The position numbers and the translations under genes were made by a program. Source: Gammaproteobacteria bacterium (GTDB lineage Bacteria; Pseudomonadota; Gammaproteobacteria; Pseudomonadales; Pseudohongiellaceae). From it: 64,000 nucleotides of DNA. Numbering within the stretch: the stretch's first letter is position 1; each line of letters starts with the position of its first letter. The stretch covers positions 62,001 to 126,000 of the forward strand of contig PALV01000013.1 of assembly GCA_002706685.1 (NCBI GenBank), read 5' to 3'. This document shows positions 18,046 through 27,567 of the stretch, piece by piece. Under the pieces are notes generated by a model. The model was not told the origin of the DNA, made no database searches, and saw nothing but the letters and a program-made list of their open reading frames with translations.

Positions 18046-19029
18046 ATGACAGCTCAATCCTCTGAAAAAGACAATTCAGGAAAGTTTGGCAAGGAGGCCA
18101 GAATAGTGCTCCCCGGAGGCGCCGGCCTGGTTGGCCAGAATCTGGTGGCCAGGCTGCGCGACCAGGGTTTCCACAATATCGTCGTGCTGGACAAACATGA
18201 AGCGAACCTGAGCATCCTGCGTCAGGTACAGCCGGAAATTTGCTGTGAATATGCAGACCTGGCTGAGCCAGGCCCCTGGCAGGAGCACGTTCGCAGCGCA
18301 GATGTCGTTGTCATGTTGCAGGCGCAGATCGGTGGGCTGCATTACGACGAGTTCATTCGCAATAACGTGACAGCAACCGAGCTGATTCTTGAATCTATAA
18401 AAGACGCTCCCGAACAACCTTACCTGGTGCATATCAGCTCTTCGGTGGTCGAGTCGGTAGCTGATGACTTTTATACGCGCAGCAAGCGTGCGCAGGAGCA
18501 ATTGATTCTCGACAGTGGTATCAGCTGTCCCATTTTGCGGCCAACACTGATGTTCGGCTGGTTTGACCGGAAACATCTGGGCTGGCTCTCACGTTTCATG
18601 CAAAAAGTACCGGTTTTCCCCATCCCCGGTCACGGCCGCTATATGCGACAGCCTCTCTATGTGGGCGATTTTTGCGATATCATCATCAGCTGTATTCGCA
18701 ACCGCCATGAACAGGGCATCTACAATATTTCCGGGCATGAAAAAATCGACTATATCGACATGATTCGCCTGATAAAGCGCGTTACGGGTAGCAGGACACG
18801 CATCATCAAGATCCCCTACCGGCTGTTCCACACCTTGCTGTGGCTGTGGGCCCTGTTCGATCGCAAGCCGCCATTTACTACCCAACAGTTAGAGGCGCTG
18901 GTCGCCCGGGACGAGTTCGAGGTCATAGACTGGCCTGAACTGTTTGGTGTTCAGTTCACGCCTTTTGCACGGGCACTCGAAGAAACCTTTAACGATTCAC
19001 GTTACAGCAACATAGTACTGGAGTTTTAA
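18046..19029 (+). CDS. NAD-dependent epimerase/dehydratase (extended SDR)
   Basis: The 327-residue protein has the Rossmann motif GGAGLVG (24-30) and the Tyr143-x3-Lys147 pair in FYTRSK, with SSSVVES before it. It belongs to the extended SDR group that epimerises, dehydrates or reduces nucleotide-linked sugars, or in some branches lipid-linked ones. The segments PTLMFGWFDRKHLGW and GHGRYMRQPLYVGDFCDII resemble the NDUFA9/complex-I-type atypical SDRs. A moderately hydrophobic stretch near 260-275 (YRLFHTLLWLWALF) may dock on the membrane. The gene abuts the next one directly, the stop TAA ending at 19029 and the ATG starting at 19030. Confidence 0.82.
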   Translation: MTAQSSEKDNSGKFGKEARIVLPGGAGLVGQNLVARLRDQGFHNIVVLDKHEANLSILRQVQPEICCEYADLAEPGPWQEHVRSADVVVMLQAQIGGLHYDEFIRNNVTATELILESIKDAPEQPYLVHISSSVVESVADDFYTRSKRAQEQLILDSGISCPILRPTLMFGWFDRKHLGWLSRFMQKVPVFPIPGHGRYMRQPLYVGDFCDIIISCIRNRHEQGIYNISGHEKIDYIDMIRLIKRVTGSRTRIIKIPYRLFHTLLWLWALFDRKPPFTTQQLEALVARDEFEVIDWPELFGVQFTPFARALEETFNDSRYSNIVLEF

Positions 19030-20334
19030 ATGCGGATAGCCGTCATTGGCGCCGGTCCGATGGGCCTGGCCGCAGCCTACCAATTGACACGCGACGGCCA
19101 TCAGGTGGTTGTCTACGAGGCGGATGACCGTCTTGGCGGCATGACAGCGAGTTTCGACTTCTCGGGTCTGAGTATTGAACGTTACTACCACTTTCACTGC
19201 ACCTCGGACCGCGGCTTTCTGCAAATGCTGGATGAGCTCGGCATCTCGTCTTCGATGCGCTGGACTGAGACGCGCATGGGGTACTGGTACGGTGGTTTGC
19301 TGCAGGACTGGGGCAACCCGGTGGCGCTGCTCAAATTCAGGGGACTTGGACTGCTCGGCAAACTGCGCTACGGACTGCACGCGTTCGCTTCAACCAAACG
19401 TCGTGACTGGCAGCCACTGGATCGTGTCGAGGCCAGTGGCTGGATCAAACGCTGGGTGGGTGAAGCAGCCTGGGACGTATTGTGGCGCACCCTGTTTGAC
19501 TACAAGTTTTATCAGTATGCAGACAACCTTTCGGCTGCCTGGATATGGAGCAGAATCAACCGCGTTGGCCGATCGCGATACAGTCTGATGCGGGAAAAAC
19601 TCGGCTACCTGGAGGGTGGATCCGAGACACTGCTGCAGGCGATGGCAGCGGCCATCAAAGCAGCTGGCGGGGAAATCCACCTGTCCTGCCCTGTGCAGCA
19701 GGTAGTCAGCTCGGACTCCGGACAATCAGTCGCGGGGGTTCAGCTGGCTGGTGAAAAATTTGAGGAATTTGACCGAGTAGTCAGCACCATACCCCTGCCA
19801 TTTGTGCCAAGGCTAATCCCGGACCTGCCGGCAAAAGTACAACAGCAGTATCAGGCCCTGAACAATATCGCCGTGGTCTGTGTCATCGTCAAGCTGGACC
19901 AGCCGCTCAGCGACAAGTTCTGGCTGAACATCAACGACCCTGAGATGGACATCCCGGGTCTCGTTGAATACAGCAACCTGCGCCCCCTGGATCAGCATGT
20001 GGTCTATGTGCCATTTTACCTGCCTGGCGATCATCCCAAGTTCCAGGAGCCAGACAGCAATTTCATAAACAAGGTAAAAAAGTATCTAAAAACGATTAAT
20101 CCGACCTTAAAGGACAGCAGCTTTATTGATATACGCGCCAGCCGGTACCGCTACGCGCAGCCAGTCTGTCAGCCGGGTTTCCTGGACAGCCTGCCGCCCT
20201 GCCGCACCTGCATTGACGGGCTGTGGGTAGCAGACACTTCCTACTACTATCCCTGCGACCGCGGCATTTCTGAAAGCATAGACTTTGGGCGCAGGCTGGG
20301 CCGCGAAGCCGGCAGTGCCGGAAACAGCCAATGA
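19030..20334 (+). CDS. FAD-dependent amine-oxidase-like oxidoreductase
   Basis: The 434-residue protein begins with a dinucleotide-binding motif ([15 protein letters not shown], 5-19) followed by an acidic ribose-binding residue in [11 protein letters not shown]. It ends with a second FAD-contacting region ([20 protein letters not shown]). The fold is that of the amine oxidase/protoporphyrinogen oxidase/UDP-galactopyranose mutase superfamily. UDP-galactopyranose mutase makes a furanose sugar by flavin catalysis, and its family relatives include phytoene desaturases. The exact reaction here is unknown, but the setting points to a sugar or polyprenyl-linked intermediate. It overlaps the GtrA gene by 4 bp (ATGA). 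Confidence 0.8.
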   Translation: MRIAVIGAGPMGLAAAYQLTRDGHQVVVYEADDRLGGMTASFDFSGLSIERYYHFHCTSDRGFLQMLDELGISSSMRWTETRMGYWYGGLLQDWGNPVALLKFRGLGLLGKLRYGLHAFASTKRRDWQPLDRVEASGWIKRWVGEAAWDVLWRTLFDYKFYQYADNLSAAWIWSRINRVGRSRYSLMREKLGYLEGGSETLLQAMAAAIKAAGGEIHLSCPVQQVVSSDSGQSVAGVQLAGEKFEEFDRVVSTIPLPFVPRLIPDLPAKVQQQYQALNNIAVVCVIVKLDQPLSDKFWLNINDPEMDIPGLVEYSNLRPLDQHVVYVPFYLPGDHPKFQEPDSNFINKVKKYLKTINPTLKDSSFIDIRASRYRYAQPVCQPGFLDSLPPCRTCIDGLWVADTSYYYPCDRGISESIDFGRRLGREAGSAGNSQ

Positions 20335-20738
20335 TCAGCCAGTTTGCCTCACGTCAGTTTCTGATTTTTCTGGCCACCGGTGGCACTGCAGCGCTAGTCA
20401 ATTTTGTTTCCCGCATCGTTTATGACCAGTGGCTTGCATTTTCCACATCCGTATTACTTGCCTACGTGACGGGCATGGTCACCGCCTATGTGCTGGCGCG
20501 CGCGTTTGTGTTCAAGACCAGCGTTCAGCCTCTGTATCGCTCTATTGCCTTCTTTGTGCTGGTCAATGCTCTGGCCATTGTGCAGACCTGGGCCATCAGC
20601 CTGCTGATGCTTTACCAGGTGCTGCCCGCACTGCAAATTGACCTGCTCGCGCCAGAACTGGCACATGCCACCGGCATCGTAGTGCCTGTTTTCACCAGTT
20701 ATCTGGGACACAAATACTGGTCATTCCGCTCGAGTTAA
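20331..20738 (+). CDS. GtrA-family membrane protein
   Basis: The 135-residue protein has four predicted helices and the GtrA pattern: [21 protein letters not shown], an [18 protein letters not shown] stretch with its charged tail, and the terminal [12 protein letters not shown]. GtrA proteins are proposed to flip or help use polyprenyl-phosphate sugars, and the mycobacterial Rv3789 (next to dprE1) is of this family. Here it closes the operon and would move the lipid-linked sugar to the periplasmic face, or recruit the transferase. The start codon overlaps the upstream stop. Confidence 0.87.
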   Translation: MISQFASRQFLIFLATGGTAALVNFVSRIVYDQWLAFSTSVLLAYVTGMVTAYVLARAFVFKTSVQPLYRSIAFFVLVNALAIVQTWAISLLMLYQVLPALQIDLLAPELAHATGIVVPVFTSYLGHKYWSFRSS

Positions 20739-20813
20739 AGCTGACAGCCAGCGTCCATTCAGCATACACTGCCACGTTCAGTTTTCTGGGTTGTTTTGCT
20801 AGGTTAGAACGCT

Positions 20814-21794
20814 ATGTTGTTACCCGTTGTTGCAGTTGTTTCCGGTTTGCTGGCGCTGGTCTGGAGTGCAGACCGCTTTGTTGATGGCGCCGCCAGTGCA
20901 GCCAGACATTTCAACGTGCCCGCCCTGCTTATCGGTATCGTCATTATCGGATTCGGTACCTCAGCCCCAGAAATGGTGGTCTCCGCGCTTGCCTCATCGC
21001 AAGGTAATCCGGGTATCGCACTGGGTAACGCCTACGGCTCTAATATCACCAACATCGGTCTGATTCTGGGCATCACCGCAGTGCTGGCACCGATTGCAGT
21101 AGATTCGCAGGTCCTGCGCCGCACACTGCCTCTGTTGACCATCGTGACCCTGCTGTCTGCTGTGCTGATGCTTGATGACAATATCAGCCGCATTGACGCA
21201 ATCATCCTGCTGGTGCTGTTTGCTGTTTTGATGGCGCTCACCATCATTCAGGGCACGAAGGATCAAAAACGCCCGGTTCACGATGCCTGGGCGGATGACG
21301 TCAGCGAGGCCACTGCCCACCCGATGCCGCTCAAAACGGCCATCATCTGGGTTGTTGTTGGACTCATACTGCTGATTGCCAGCTCCCGACTGCTGGTCTG
21401 GGGTGCGGTAACAATCGCGCAGAGTCTTGGTGTCAGCGACCTCATCATCGGCCTGACGATAATCGCCGTGGGTACCTCACTGCCCGAACTGGCCTCATCC
21501 ATCATCGCCGCTCGTAAAGGCGAACATGACATGGCCGTTGGCAACATCCTCGGATCCAACCTGTTTAACACGCTTGCGGTGGTGGGTATTGCCGGTGCCA
21601 TCCACCCAATGGCGGTAGGTCACGAGGTGCTGACGCGTGACATGCTGGTCATGGTAGGACTCACCCTGTCACTGTTCGTATTCGGTTTCGGTTTCAAGCG
21701 CCGTCAGGGTTGTATCAATCGATGGGAAGGCGCTATTCTTGTGGCGGTTTATCTGATGTACACCGCCTGGCTGGTCCGGACAGCATTTGCCTGA
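20814..21794 (+). CDS. Calcium/sodium antiporter (CaCA family, YrbG-like)
   Basis: The 326-residue inner-membrane protein has the two inverted alpha repeats of the cation/Ca2+ exchangers. The first is GFGTSAPEMVVS plus ALGNAYGSNITNIGLILG, and the second is AVGTSLPELASS plus AVGNILGSNLFNTLAVVG. The Glu in each PE motif and the GSN segments form the ion site. About ten helices are expected, with a polar cytosolic loop near 140-165. The family exchanges Ca2+ for Na+ or H+; E. coli YrbG is the nearest well-known relative. It follows the GtrA gene by 75 bp and may have its own promoter. Confidence 0.92.
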   Translation: MLLPVVAVVSGLLALVWSADRFVDGAASAARHFNVPALLIGIVIIGFGTSAPEMVVSALASSQGNPGIALGNAYGSNITNIGLILGITAVLAPIAVDSQVLRRTLPLLTIVTLLSAVLMLDDNISRIDAIILLVLFAVLMALTIIQGTKDQKRPVHDAWADDVSEATAHPMPLKTAIIWVVVGLILLIASSRLLVWGAVTIAQSLGVSDLIIGLTIIAVGTSLPELASSIIAARKGEHDMAVGNILGSNLFNTLAVVGIAGAIHPMAVGHEVLTRDMLVMVGLTLSLFVFGFGFKRRQGCINRWEGAILVAVYLMYTAWLVRTAFA

Positions 21795-21835
21795 CGCGGT
21801 GTGTGGTCCTTTTTATCCGGGAACAATAATAAAAC

Positions 21836-23794
21836 ATGACACTTCATATCCTGTCGCCAGGATCTCTCCTGCGACCCTTCCTGGCGACCTGCCTGATAGT
21901 CATCAGTTCGCTTTTGAATCATACCGCTCTGGCTCAAACACCCTTCACCACTCAGGTAGATGAGGAGCTGCTAAGACAGGTATTCCCGGCTGCCAGCAGC
22001 TTTAGCGCAAAAGCAGGTGAACCACCCGTGTTCACCGCTTATGGCACCTCCCAGGGTTCCGAGCCGCCGCCTGTGCTTGGTTATGTCTTCCAGACATCCG
22101 ACCTGCCACCTGAGGAGATCGGCTTCAGCGCGCCGATTGAGGTGCTGGTGGGTCTGGACAACTCGGCCACAGTGACCGCTATCAAGGTTCTCGACTACCA
22201 CGAATCATTTCGCTCAAGTCGTGGTGACTTTATGGGAGGGCCGGTTTTCCATGGTCAATTCCGCCAGAAACCACTTAGTGACGACTTCCGCGTGGGGCGG
22301 GACATCGACGGCGTTTCCCGGGCAACGATCACTAGCTGGGCAACCACCCGCGGCGTATATAACGCGGCGAGACGTGTGGCCGCCGTTTACCTGCCCGACA
22401 GTGGTGTGACTGCCCAAGCCGATGACGCCGAGCGAGTGCGCACCATTCTCGAACCGCTGAGCTGGCAGGACATGCTCGACACGGGCCTGATCAGACAGCT
22501 TAAGCACGATTACCCCGATGGCACACAACTGACCTTGTCGATGACCTATATGGGCAATGAAGTGCTGGGTGAAATTCTTGTCGGGCTGGATGCCTACTCG
22601 ACTGCAGAGCGCGCCGCCAGCGCCCGCTTTGACGACGGCCGGCTGTTTCTGGTGGGCATAGCGGGCAATGCATCCGATCCCTTCCGTCAGGAGCGTTTAT
22701 CCATCACGCAGGGAGATACCGTTTATCCGATGCCGCGACTGCGCACGGTCTATGCCGGCAGTGCGAACGCCGGCAAAATTGCGGAGATGGAGAACGGCAC
22801 GTTTGCGGTTGCCATGGTGCTGGATCCAGCGATGGATTTCAGCCAACCGTTTACTGTCTACTACGATCCGGAGAATGGACAGCCTCCTGCCAGTGCAGAC
22901 GTCGAGATTCTGGGCGTTCAGCGCAATCTGGCGCTGGGGCAGGAAGTGCCTGACCCGAACGCGCAGTTGGCAGCAGACTCGGGCAGTGATACCAACTGGG
23001 TACGGGTTGCCGGATTGATCGCCATACTCAGCCTGGTCATGCTCACCTTCTGGCGGAAAAGTGCAAAACTGCGCTGGGTCACGCTGTCTGCAACCCTGGT
23101 TTATCTTGGCTTTGTTACCGGCGGATTTCTGTCAGTCTCGCATATCACCAATACCATCAACCTTGGTCCATCGATGATTCTCAGCGATACGCCTTTGCTG
23201 ATCATGGTCCTGTTTACGCTGATCACAACGCTGATATGGGGGCGCATCTTCTGTTCGACGGTCTGCCCATTCGGTGCTTTACAGGATTTTATTACCCGCT
23301 TGAGCCCAAAGCGCTGGCAGATTACCGTACCTGCACACATCCATGACAAAGCGATCTATCTGAAATATGCATTCCTTGGCCTTATCGTGGTGATGGCTAT
23401 CGTGCAGGGCAGCGTCAGCATTTTTCAGTACTTTGAACCCTTCGGCACACTCTTTTTCTACAGCACCTCACTGGTATTGTGGGCGATCCTGATTGCCATC
23501 CTGTTGGCCTCAGTTGTGATCAAGCGCTTTTACTGCCGCTACGTATGCCCGCTGGGCGCCGCACTCGGTGTGCTTTCACTGATCAGCCTGAAACGCATCA
23601 AACGCGTCCCGCAATGCACAGCCTGCAAAGTCTGCGAACACAGCTGTCCAACCGGAGCGATCCGCAGGGAGGCAATCGATTTCAAGGAGTGCGTGCGCTG
23701 TGACGTTTGTGAAGCAAAACTGATTCAACGCGCAGGGGTATGCCGGCACTCAGTTGAGTCGCTGCAGCTGCGTGGCGTGATAGCACGCGGCTGA
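21836..23794 (+). CDS. NosR/NirI-like flavo-iron-sulfur membrane protein
   Basis: The 652-residue protein has a signal peptide (to about Ala33) and a periplasmic FMN-binding domain with the flavinylation motif DGVSRAT (Thr164). A second periplasmic region runs to about 380, followed by five or six membrane helices with two NapH-like cysteine motifs (CSTVCP at 473-478 and CRYVCP at 567-572). A cytosolic ferredoxin-type end has a full first cluster motif (Cys594, 597, 600, 604) and an incomplete-looking second one. NosR passes electrons from the quinol pool to the periplasm for nitrous oxide reductase. No nos, nir or apbE gene is nearby, so the partner is unknown. The ribosome site is weak. It ends at a strong bidirectional terminator. 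Confidence 0.85.
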   Translation: MTLHILSPGSLLRPFLATCLIVISSLLNHTALAQTPFTTQVDEELLRQVFPAASSFSAKAGEPPVFTAYGTSQGSEPPPVLGYVFQTSDLPPEEIGFSAPIEVLVGLDNSATVTAIKVLDYHESFRSSRGDFMGGPVFHGQFRQKPLSDDFRVGRDIDGVSRATITSWATTRGVYNAARRVAAVYLPDSGVTAQADDAERVRTILEPLSWQDMLDTGLIRQLKHDYPDGTQLTLSMTYMGNEVLGEILVGLDAYSTAERAASARFDDGRLFLVGIAGNASDPFRQERLSITQGDTVYPMPRLRTVYAGSANAGKIAEMENGTFAVAMVLDPAMDFSQPFTVYYDPENGQPPASADVEILGVQRNLALGQEVPDPNAQLAADSGSDTNWVRVAGLIAILSLVMLTFWRKSAKLRWVTLSATLVYLGFVTGGFLSVSHITNTINLGPSMILSDTPLLIMVLFTLITTLIWGRIFCSTVCPFGALQDFITRLSPKRWQITVPAHIHDKAIYLKYAFLGLIVVMAIVQGSVSIFQYFEPFGTLFFYSTSLVLWAILIAILLASVVIKRFYCRYVCPLGAALGVLSLISLKRIKRVPQCTACKVCEHSCPTGAIRREAIDFKECVRCDVCEAKLIQRAGVCRHSVESLQLRGVIARG

Positions 23795-23871
23795 GCAGCA
23801 ACGCCTGTGCCGAGGATCTGATCGATAGACGGTGATTCGCAAGGCGACTCACAGCTCATACTGCACGAGCC

Positions 23872-23916
23872 AAAACAAAACGCCCCCGGATGATTCAGCC
23901 ATCCGGGGGCGTTTTT
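23872..23916. terminator. Bidirectional rho-independent terminator
   Basis: A 12-bp perfect GC-rich stem pairs 23881-23892 with 23900-23911 around a 7-base loop. It is followed on the plus strand by TTTTT and preceded by AAAACAAAA, which gives a U-run for minus-strand transcripts. It sits between the convergent NosR-like gene and the TonB-dependent receptor gene. Confidence 0.93.
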
Positions 23917-23954
23917 CTTAGGTCAGGTCTGTTCAGATCGATGGTCAGCTCCGG

Positions 23955-26087
23955 TCAGAACGTACCGTTGATCTTGATTGATACAACTCGCGCAGCCTCA
24001 AAACAATAGTTCTCAATCTCGCGGATGCTGCCAGTGCTGATGCGTCCATCATAACGGGTACGAATGCGACACTGGTCATTGTTGGTTGCATTGCGCGCGT
24101 CGAAGCGGATTCGAATATTGCTGGCTGTGACAAACTCCAGGAATGCGGTAACGTTCGGATCACCATAAACCGACTCGATATTGTCGATATCATAGCGCTT
24201 GATATTGCCATCGAGACGATTGTTCCAGTTCAGGCCGTAATTCATGCGCCACTCCGGGATGTCATGACGGAATCCAAGCTGGAATCGACCTCGATCATAG
24301 TCCTGGAAGCGACGGGTGATGCCCAGGAACGGATCGGTAATCTCCGAATCCTTGACATTGAACCGGCTGGTGATCATCAGATTTGGCATGTTGATCATGG
24401 CCATACGGATACTGGCGTTCAGCTCCATACCCCACATTTCGCCGTCACCGATGTTGCCATTGGCGGACTGCAGGGAACCACCCTGACGTGTCACGTCAAC
24501 ACGCTCAATGACGTCGTAGTGCTCCATGTAGAAAACGCTGCCATCAATTACGCCGAGGTCATTGGGCAGACGGTATTCACCGCCGACGTTGAAATTCCAC
24601 ACCTGCTCCTGACGCAGGTTGGCATTTCCGGCCATGGTGTTAGCATCATCATCGCGAGTGTCACTGGAAGCAACAAAGTCCGAAAAGCTAAGCTGCCGCA
24701 CCGCTTTAGTAGCCGAAGCACGCAGCTGCATGCCCGGCATGATGTCGAAACGCCAGTCCAGCTTGGGTTTGACAAAGCTGAAATCACGCTGGTTATTTAC
24801 ATCACCAGTCTGGGTTATCTCAGAGGCTTCATAGATAACAGAGGTTTCCAGCGACATGCGCGGACTGATCTGCCAGTTATGAACAACGAAAGGTTCGTAA
24901 CGGATCTCTTCAACCATAGAGTCGGCATTGCTCACTGCGACTGGCGTCAATCCACCATGACTGGGCGACCCGGCACCTGAGCCAGCAACACCAAGTTTGA
25001 GCAGAGAGTCCAGAGTTGTCTGAGCGCGCTCGACACCAAACTCAACATCCTGTGTTTCAGCAACGCCAAGCGAATACGAGGTACGGACAATCTTCTCTTC
25101 CAGAGTGGAGTCCGAGCTTACGTAAAGATCTTTCTGCTCGGAGCCATCAGCAGCTACCTGGAATCGCTCACGTTCACTGAACTCATTGCGCTGGTTGGTA
25201 ATAAAAAGAATCTTGAAACGATGGTCGTTGGCAAGACGTAGTTCATAGTCTCCGCCTATTTCCCAGTTATTGTTCTCGCCGGGCGTCTCTTCCCGCTGCA
25301 GATTTGTCTGCGGTGGATTGACAGTCAAATCGGTAATTGAACGATCAACTTCCAGGGTATTATCGAAGTCGGAATACAGCATGTTGAGGCGAGCGCTGCT
25401 GTCGGCGTTGATGTCGTACGCCAGGTTAGCCGCGTAGGTATAGGTATACTGATCGCGTGTACGTTCTTCGACAATCCGGTCGTTTGGTGTGAAGTCGCCA
25501 AGAATACTTGATTCGCGGCTGGGACGATAATCGTGGCGCGGCTCTGCCTCAGCGCTTAACAGATAATTCAGCCCACCCTGTGTGCCGTTGACAGAGAACT
25601 TGCCACCCGGCTGGACATGGTTATCCATGTAACGATCAGTGTTGATTTCGTACGCATAGCTGCGACTCGACAATGCTTCTGTCAGGACAATATTCAGGAT
25701 CTGGTCGCCACGCACATCCAGCTCGGCGGAGGTACCACGTATCAGTTCGATATGCTGTACTTTGTCGGCAGAAATACGTTGCAACTGGCTGTTGGCCTCG
25801 TTGCTCTTGCCTGCCACGCGTTTGCCGTTAATGAGAATCTGATTGCCTCCGCCACCACCCAGGCCACGGCCAGAGTTGTTATTGGCAAAGTTACCGCCTG
25901 TCGGTGACCCGATTCCTGGAATACGATTGATCATATCCTGAGCGGTTACTGGAGCCCACTGAGCAAAATACTCTGATGTGTAGACTACCGTGGAATCTTC
26001 AGCGCTGGTCTCCTGAGCCTGCAGCAACACAGGTGCTGCAGCCAGCGTGAGGGTGAGTACGACGCGGGGGAATACAGAAAAACGCAT
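23955..26087 (-). CDS. TonB-dependent outer-membrane receptor
   Basis: The 710-residue protein starts with a signal peptide ending near VLLQA. It has a possible TonB-box-like segment (STVVYTSEY) and a plug domain (about 45-135: TAQDMINRIPGIG, a glycine-rich GRGLGGGGGNQILINGKRV, and HIELIRGTSAELDVRG). A long 22-strand barrel follows and ends in an aromatic Phe, as outer-membrane barrels require. The ligand is unknown; iron chelates or other large molecules are taken up by this class, powered by TonB-ExbBD. No regulator or transport gene is adjacent. The ribosome site is weak (GAG 12 bases before the ATG). Confidence 0.88.
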   Translation of the reverse strand: MRFSVFPRVVLTLTLAAAPVLLQAQETSAEDSTVVYTSEYFAQWAPVTAQDMINRIPGIGSPTGGNFANNNSGRGLGGGGGNQILINGKRVAGKSNEANSQLQRISADKVQHIELIRGTSAELDVRGDQILNIVLTEALSSRSYAYEINTDRYMDNHVQPGGKFSVNGTQGGLNYLLSAEAEPRHDYRPSRESSILGDFTPNDRIVEERTRDQYTYTYAANLAYDINADSSARLNMLYSDFDNTLEVDRSITDLTVNPPQTNLQREETPGENNNWEIGGDYELRLANDHRFKILFITNQRNEFSERERFQVAADGSEQKDLYVSSDSTLEEKIVRTSYSLGVAETQDVEFGVERAQTTLDSLLKLGVAGSGAGSPSHGGLTPVAVSNADSMVEEIRYEPFVVHNWQISPRMSLETSVIYEASEITQTGDVNNQRDFSFVKPKLDWRFDIMPGMQLRASATKAVRQLSFSDFVASSDTRDDDANTMAGNANLRQEQVWNFNVGGEYRLPNDLGVIDGSVFYMEHYDVIERVDVTRQGGSLQSANGNIGDGEMWGMELNASIRMAMINMPNLMITSRFNVKDSEITDPFLGITRRFQDYDRGRFQLGFRHDIPEWRMNYGLNWNNRLDGNIKRYDIDNIESVYGDPNVTAFLEFVTASNIRIRFDARNATNNDQCRIRTRYDGRISTGSIREIENYCFEAARVVSIKINGTF

Positions 26088-26292
26088 TATTACTATCTCA
26101 TTATTTTTTAGTTATTGGTTGGTTAAAAACCCGGTAACTTAAGCAATATGGCTGCCTCTGGCAATCAATTTGTATCGGCAAGTTGCGCCAATGTGTTACA
26201 ATCTTCGATCGTCGATTTAACTGCACAGCGGGCAATCATTGCCTGACTCGATTGATGCTCAATTCCTGAGCTTCCTAATTCCCGGATATTTA

Positions 26293-27567
26293 ATGACTTT
26301 TAATGACCTTGGCCTGTCTCAGGCACTTTTGAAGGCTGTTGCCGAACAACAGTACACCCAACCTACTCCCATTCAGGAAAAAGCCATTCCGGCGGTATTG
26401 CAGGGCCACGATCTATTGGCCTCGGCCCAGACCGGCACTGGAAAAACCGCAGGGTTTACGCTGCCAATTATCCAGCGTCTGAGTGGCGGAGAAACTGTTG
26501 GACGAACACGCATTCGGGCGCTGGTTTTGACACCGACACGAGAACTGGCCGCCCAGGTTCACGACAGCATCAAGACCTATGGCAAATATGAGCGCACGCG
26601 AAGCGCGGTGGTGTTTGGCGGCGTCAAAATAAACCCGCAGATCAGTATTCTGCGCGGCGGCCTGGACATTCTGGTTGCGACACCCGGGCGCCTGCTGGAC
26701 CTGCACCAGCAAAATGCAGTCAGCTTTGATCAGCTAGAAATACTGGTACTGGACGAAGCCGACCGGATGCTGGATATGGGGTTCATCCGGGACATTAAAA
26801 AAATCCTCGCGCTGCTGCCAAAGAAACGGCAGAACCTGTTGTTCTCGGCAACTTTCTCGACTGAAATTCAGGCACTGGCCAAAGGCTTGTTGAATCAGCC
26901 TGTGGAAATCAATGTGGCACCTGCCAATGCTACTGCAGACCGCGTTGACCAACGTATTCATCCGGTCGACAAGTCCCGTAAAACAGCACTGCTCAGCCAC
27001 CTGATCAGCAGCAATAACTGGTATCAGGTACTGGTTTTCAGCCGTACCAAACATGGCGCCAATAAACTGGTCAAAATGCTTGAAGGCGATGGTATTGACG
27101 CTGCAGCCATCCATGGCAATAAAAGCCAGGCGCAACGGACTCGTGTACTGGAGTTATTCAAAAATGGTGGCCTGCAGGTACTGGTCGCAACCGACATCGC
27201 GGCCCGCGGTATTGATATTGAACAACTGCCACATGTGATCAACTATGACCTGCCCGATGTTCCAGAAGACTATGTCCACCGGATCGGTCGAACTGCCCGC
27301 GCAGGCTCGGACGGTGAGGCCATATCACTGCTGTCAGAAGACCAGACCAAGCAGATCAAGGCCATCGAGAAAGTCCTGAAGCGCTCATTGCCTCGCACTG
27401 TCATCCCTGGTTTTGAGCCCAGCGCGAGACCAGCGGTGGCGGCCGAAGACAAACCGGCTCGAAAAGCACCGGCAGCAAGGCGAAGACGCCCCCAGTCTCG
27501 CCCTGGCCGTCAGTCGTCTGAAAATTCACGTTTTGATGCGGACCGTCCGGTCAATCGGCGTCGATAA
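26293..27567 (+). CDS. rhlE: DEAD-box ATP-dependent RNA helicase RhlE
   Basis: The 424-residue helicase has every DEAD-box motif: Q motif ([10 protein letters not shown]), I (AQTGTGKT), Ia (PTREL), II (DEAD), III (SAT), IV-V (RGID region [10 protein letters not shown]) and VI (HRIGRTAR). It starts [16 protein letters not shown] and has a basic C-terminal tail (about 370-424), both as in E. coli RhlE. RhlE remodels RNA in ribosome assembly and with the RNA degradosome. I chose the ATG at 26293 rather than the frame start at 26239 because it fits the family N terminus. Its 3' end overlaps the convergent response-regulator gene by 17 bp. Confidence 0.95.
   Translation: MTFNDLGLSQALLKAVAEQQYTQPTPIQEKAIPAVLQGHDLLASAQTGTGKTAGFTLPIIQRLSGGETVGRTRIRALVLTPTRELAAQVHDSIKTYGKYERTRSAVVFGGVKINPQISILRGGLDILVATPGRLLDLHQQNAVSFDQLEILVLDEADRMLDMGFIRDIKKILALLPKKRQNLLFSATFSTEIQALAKGLLNQPVEINVAPANATADRVDQRIHPVDKSRKTALLSHLISSNNWYQVLVFSRTKHGANKLVKMLEGDGIDAAAIHGNKSQAQRTRVLELFKNGGLQVLVATDIAARGIDIEQLPHVINYDLPDVPEDYVHRIGRTARAGSDGEAISLLSEDQTKQIKAIEKVLKRSLPRTVIPGFEPSARPAVAAEDKPARKAPAARRRRPQSRPGRQSSENSRFDADRPVNRRR

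Noticed and set aside
24264..24980. 238-codon plus-strand frame inside the TonB receptor
   Set aside because: It lies antisense to the barrel-coding region and shows no domain or ribosome site.
26170..26202. Promoter for rhlE (TTGTAT ... TACAAT)
   Set aside because: The spacing of 21 bp is too long for a standard sigma-70 promoter.
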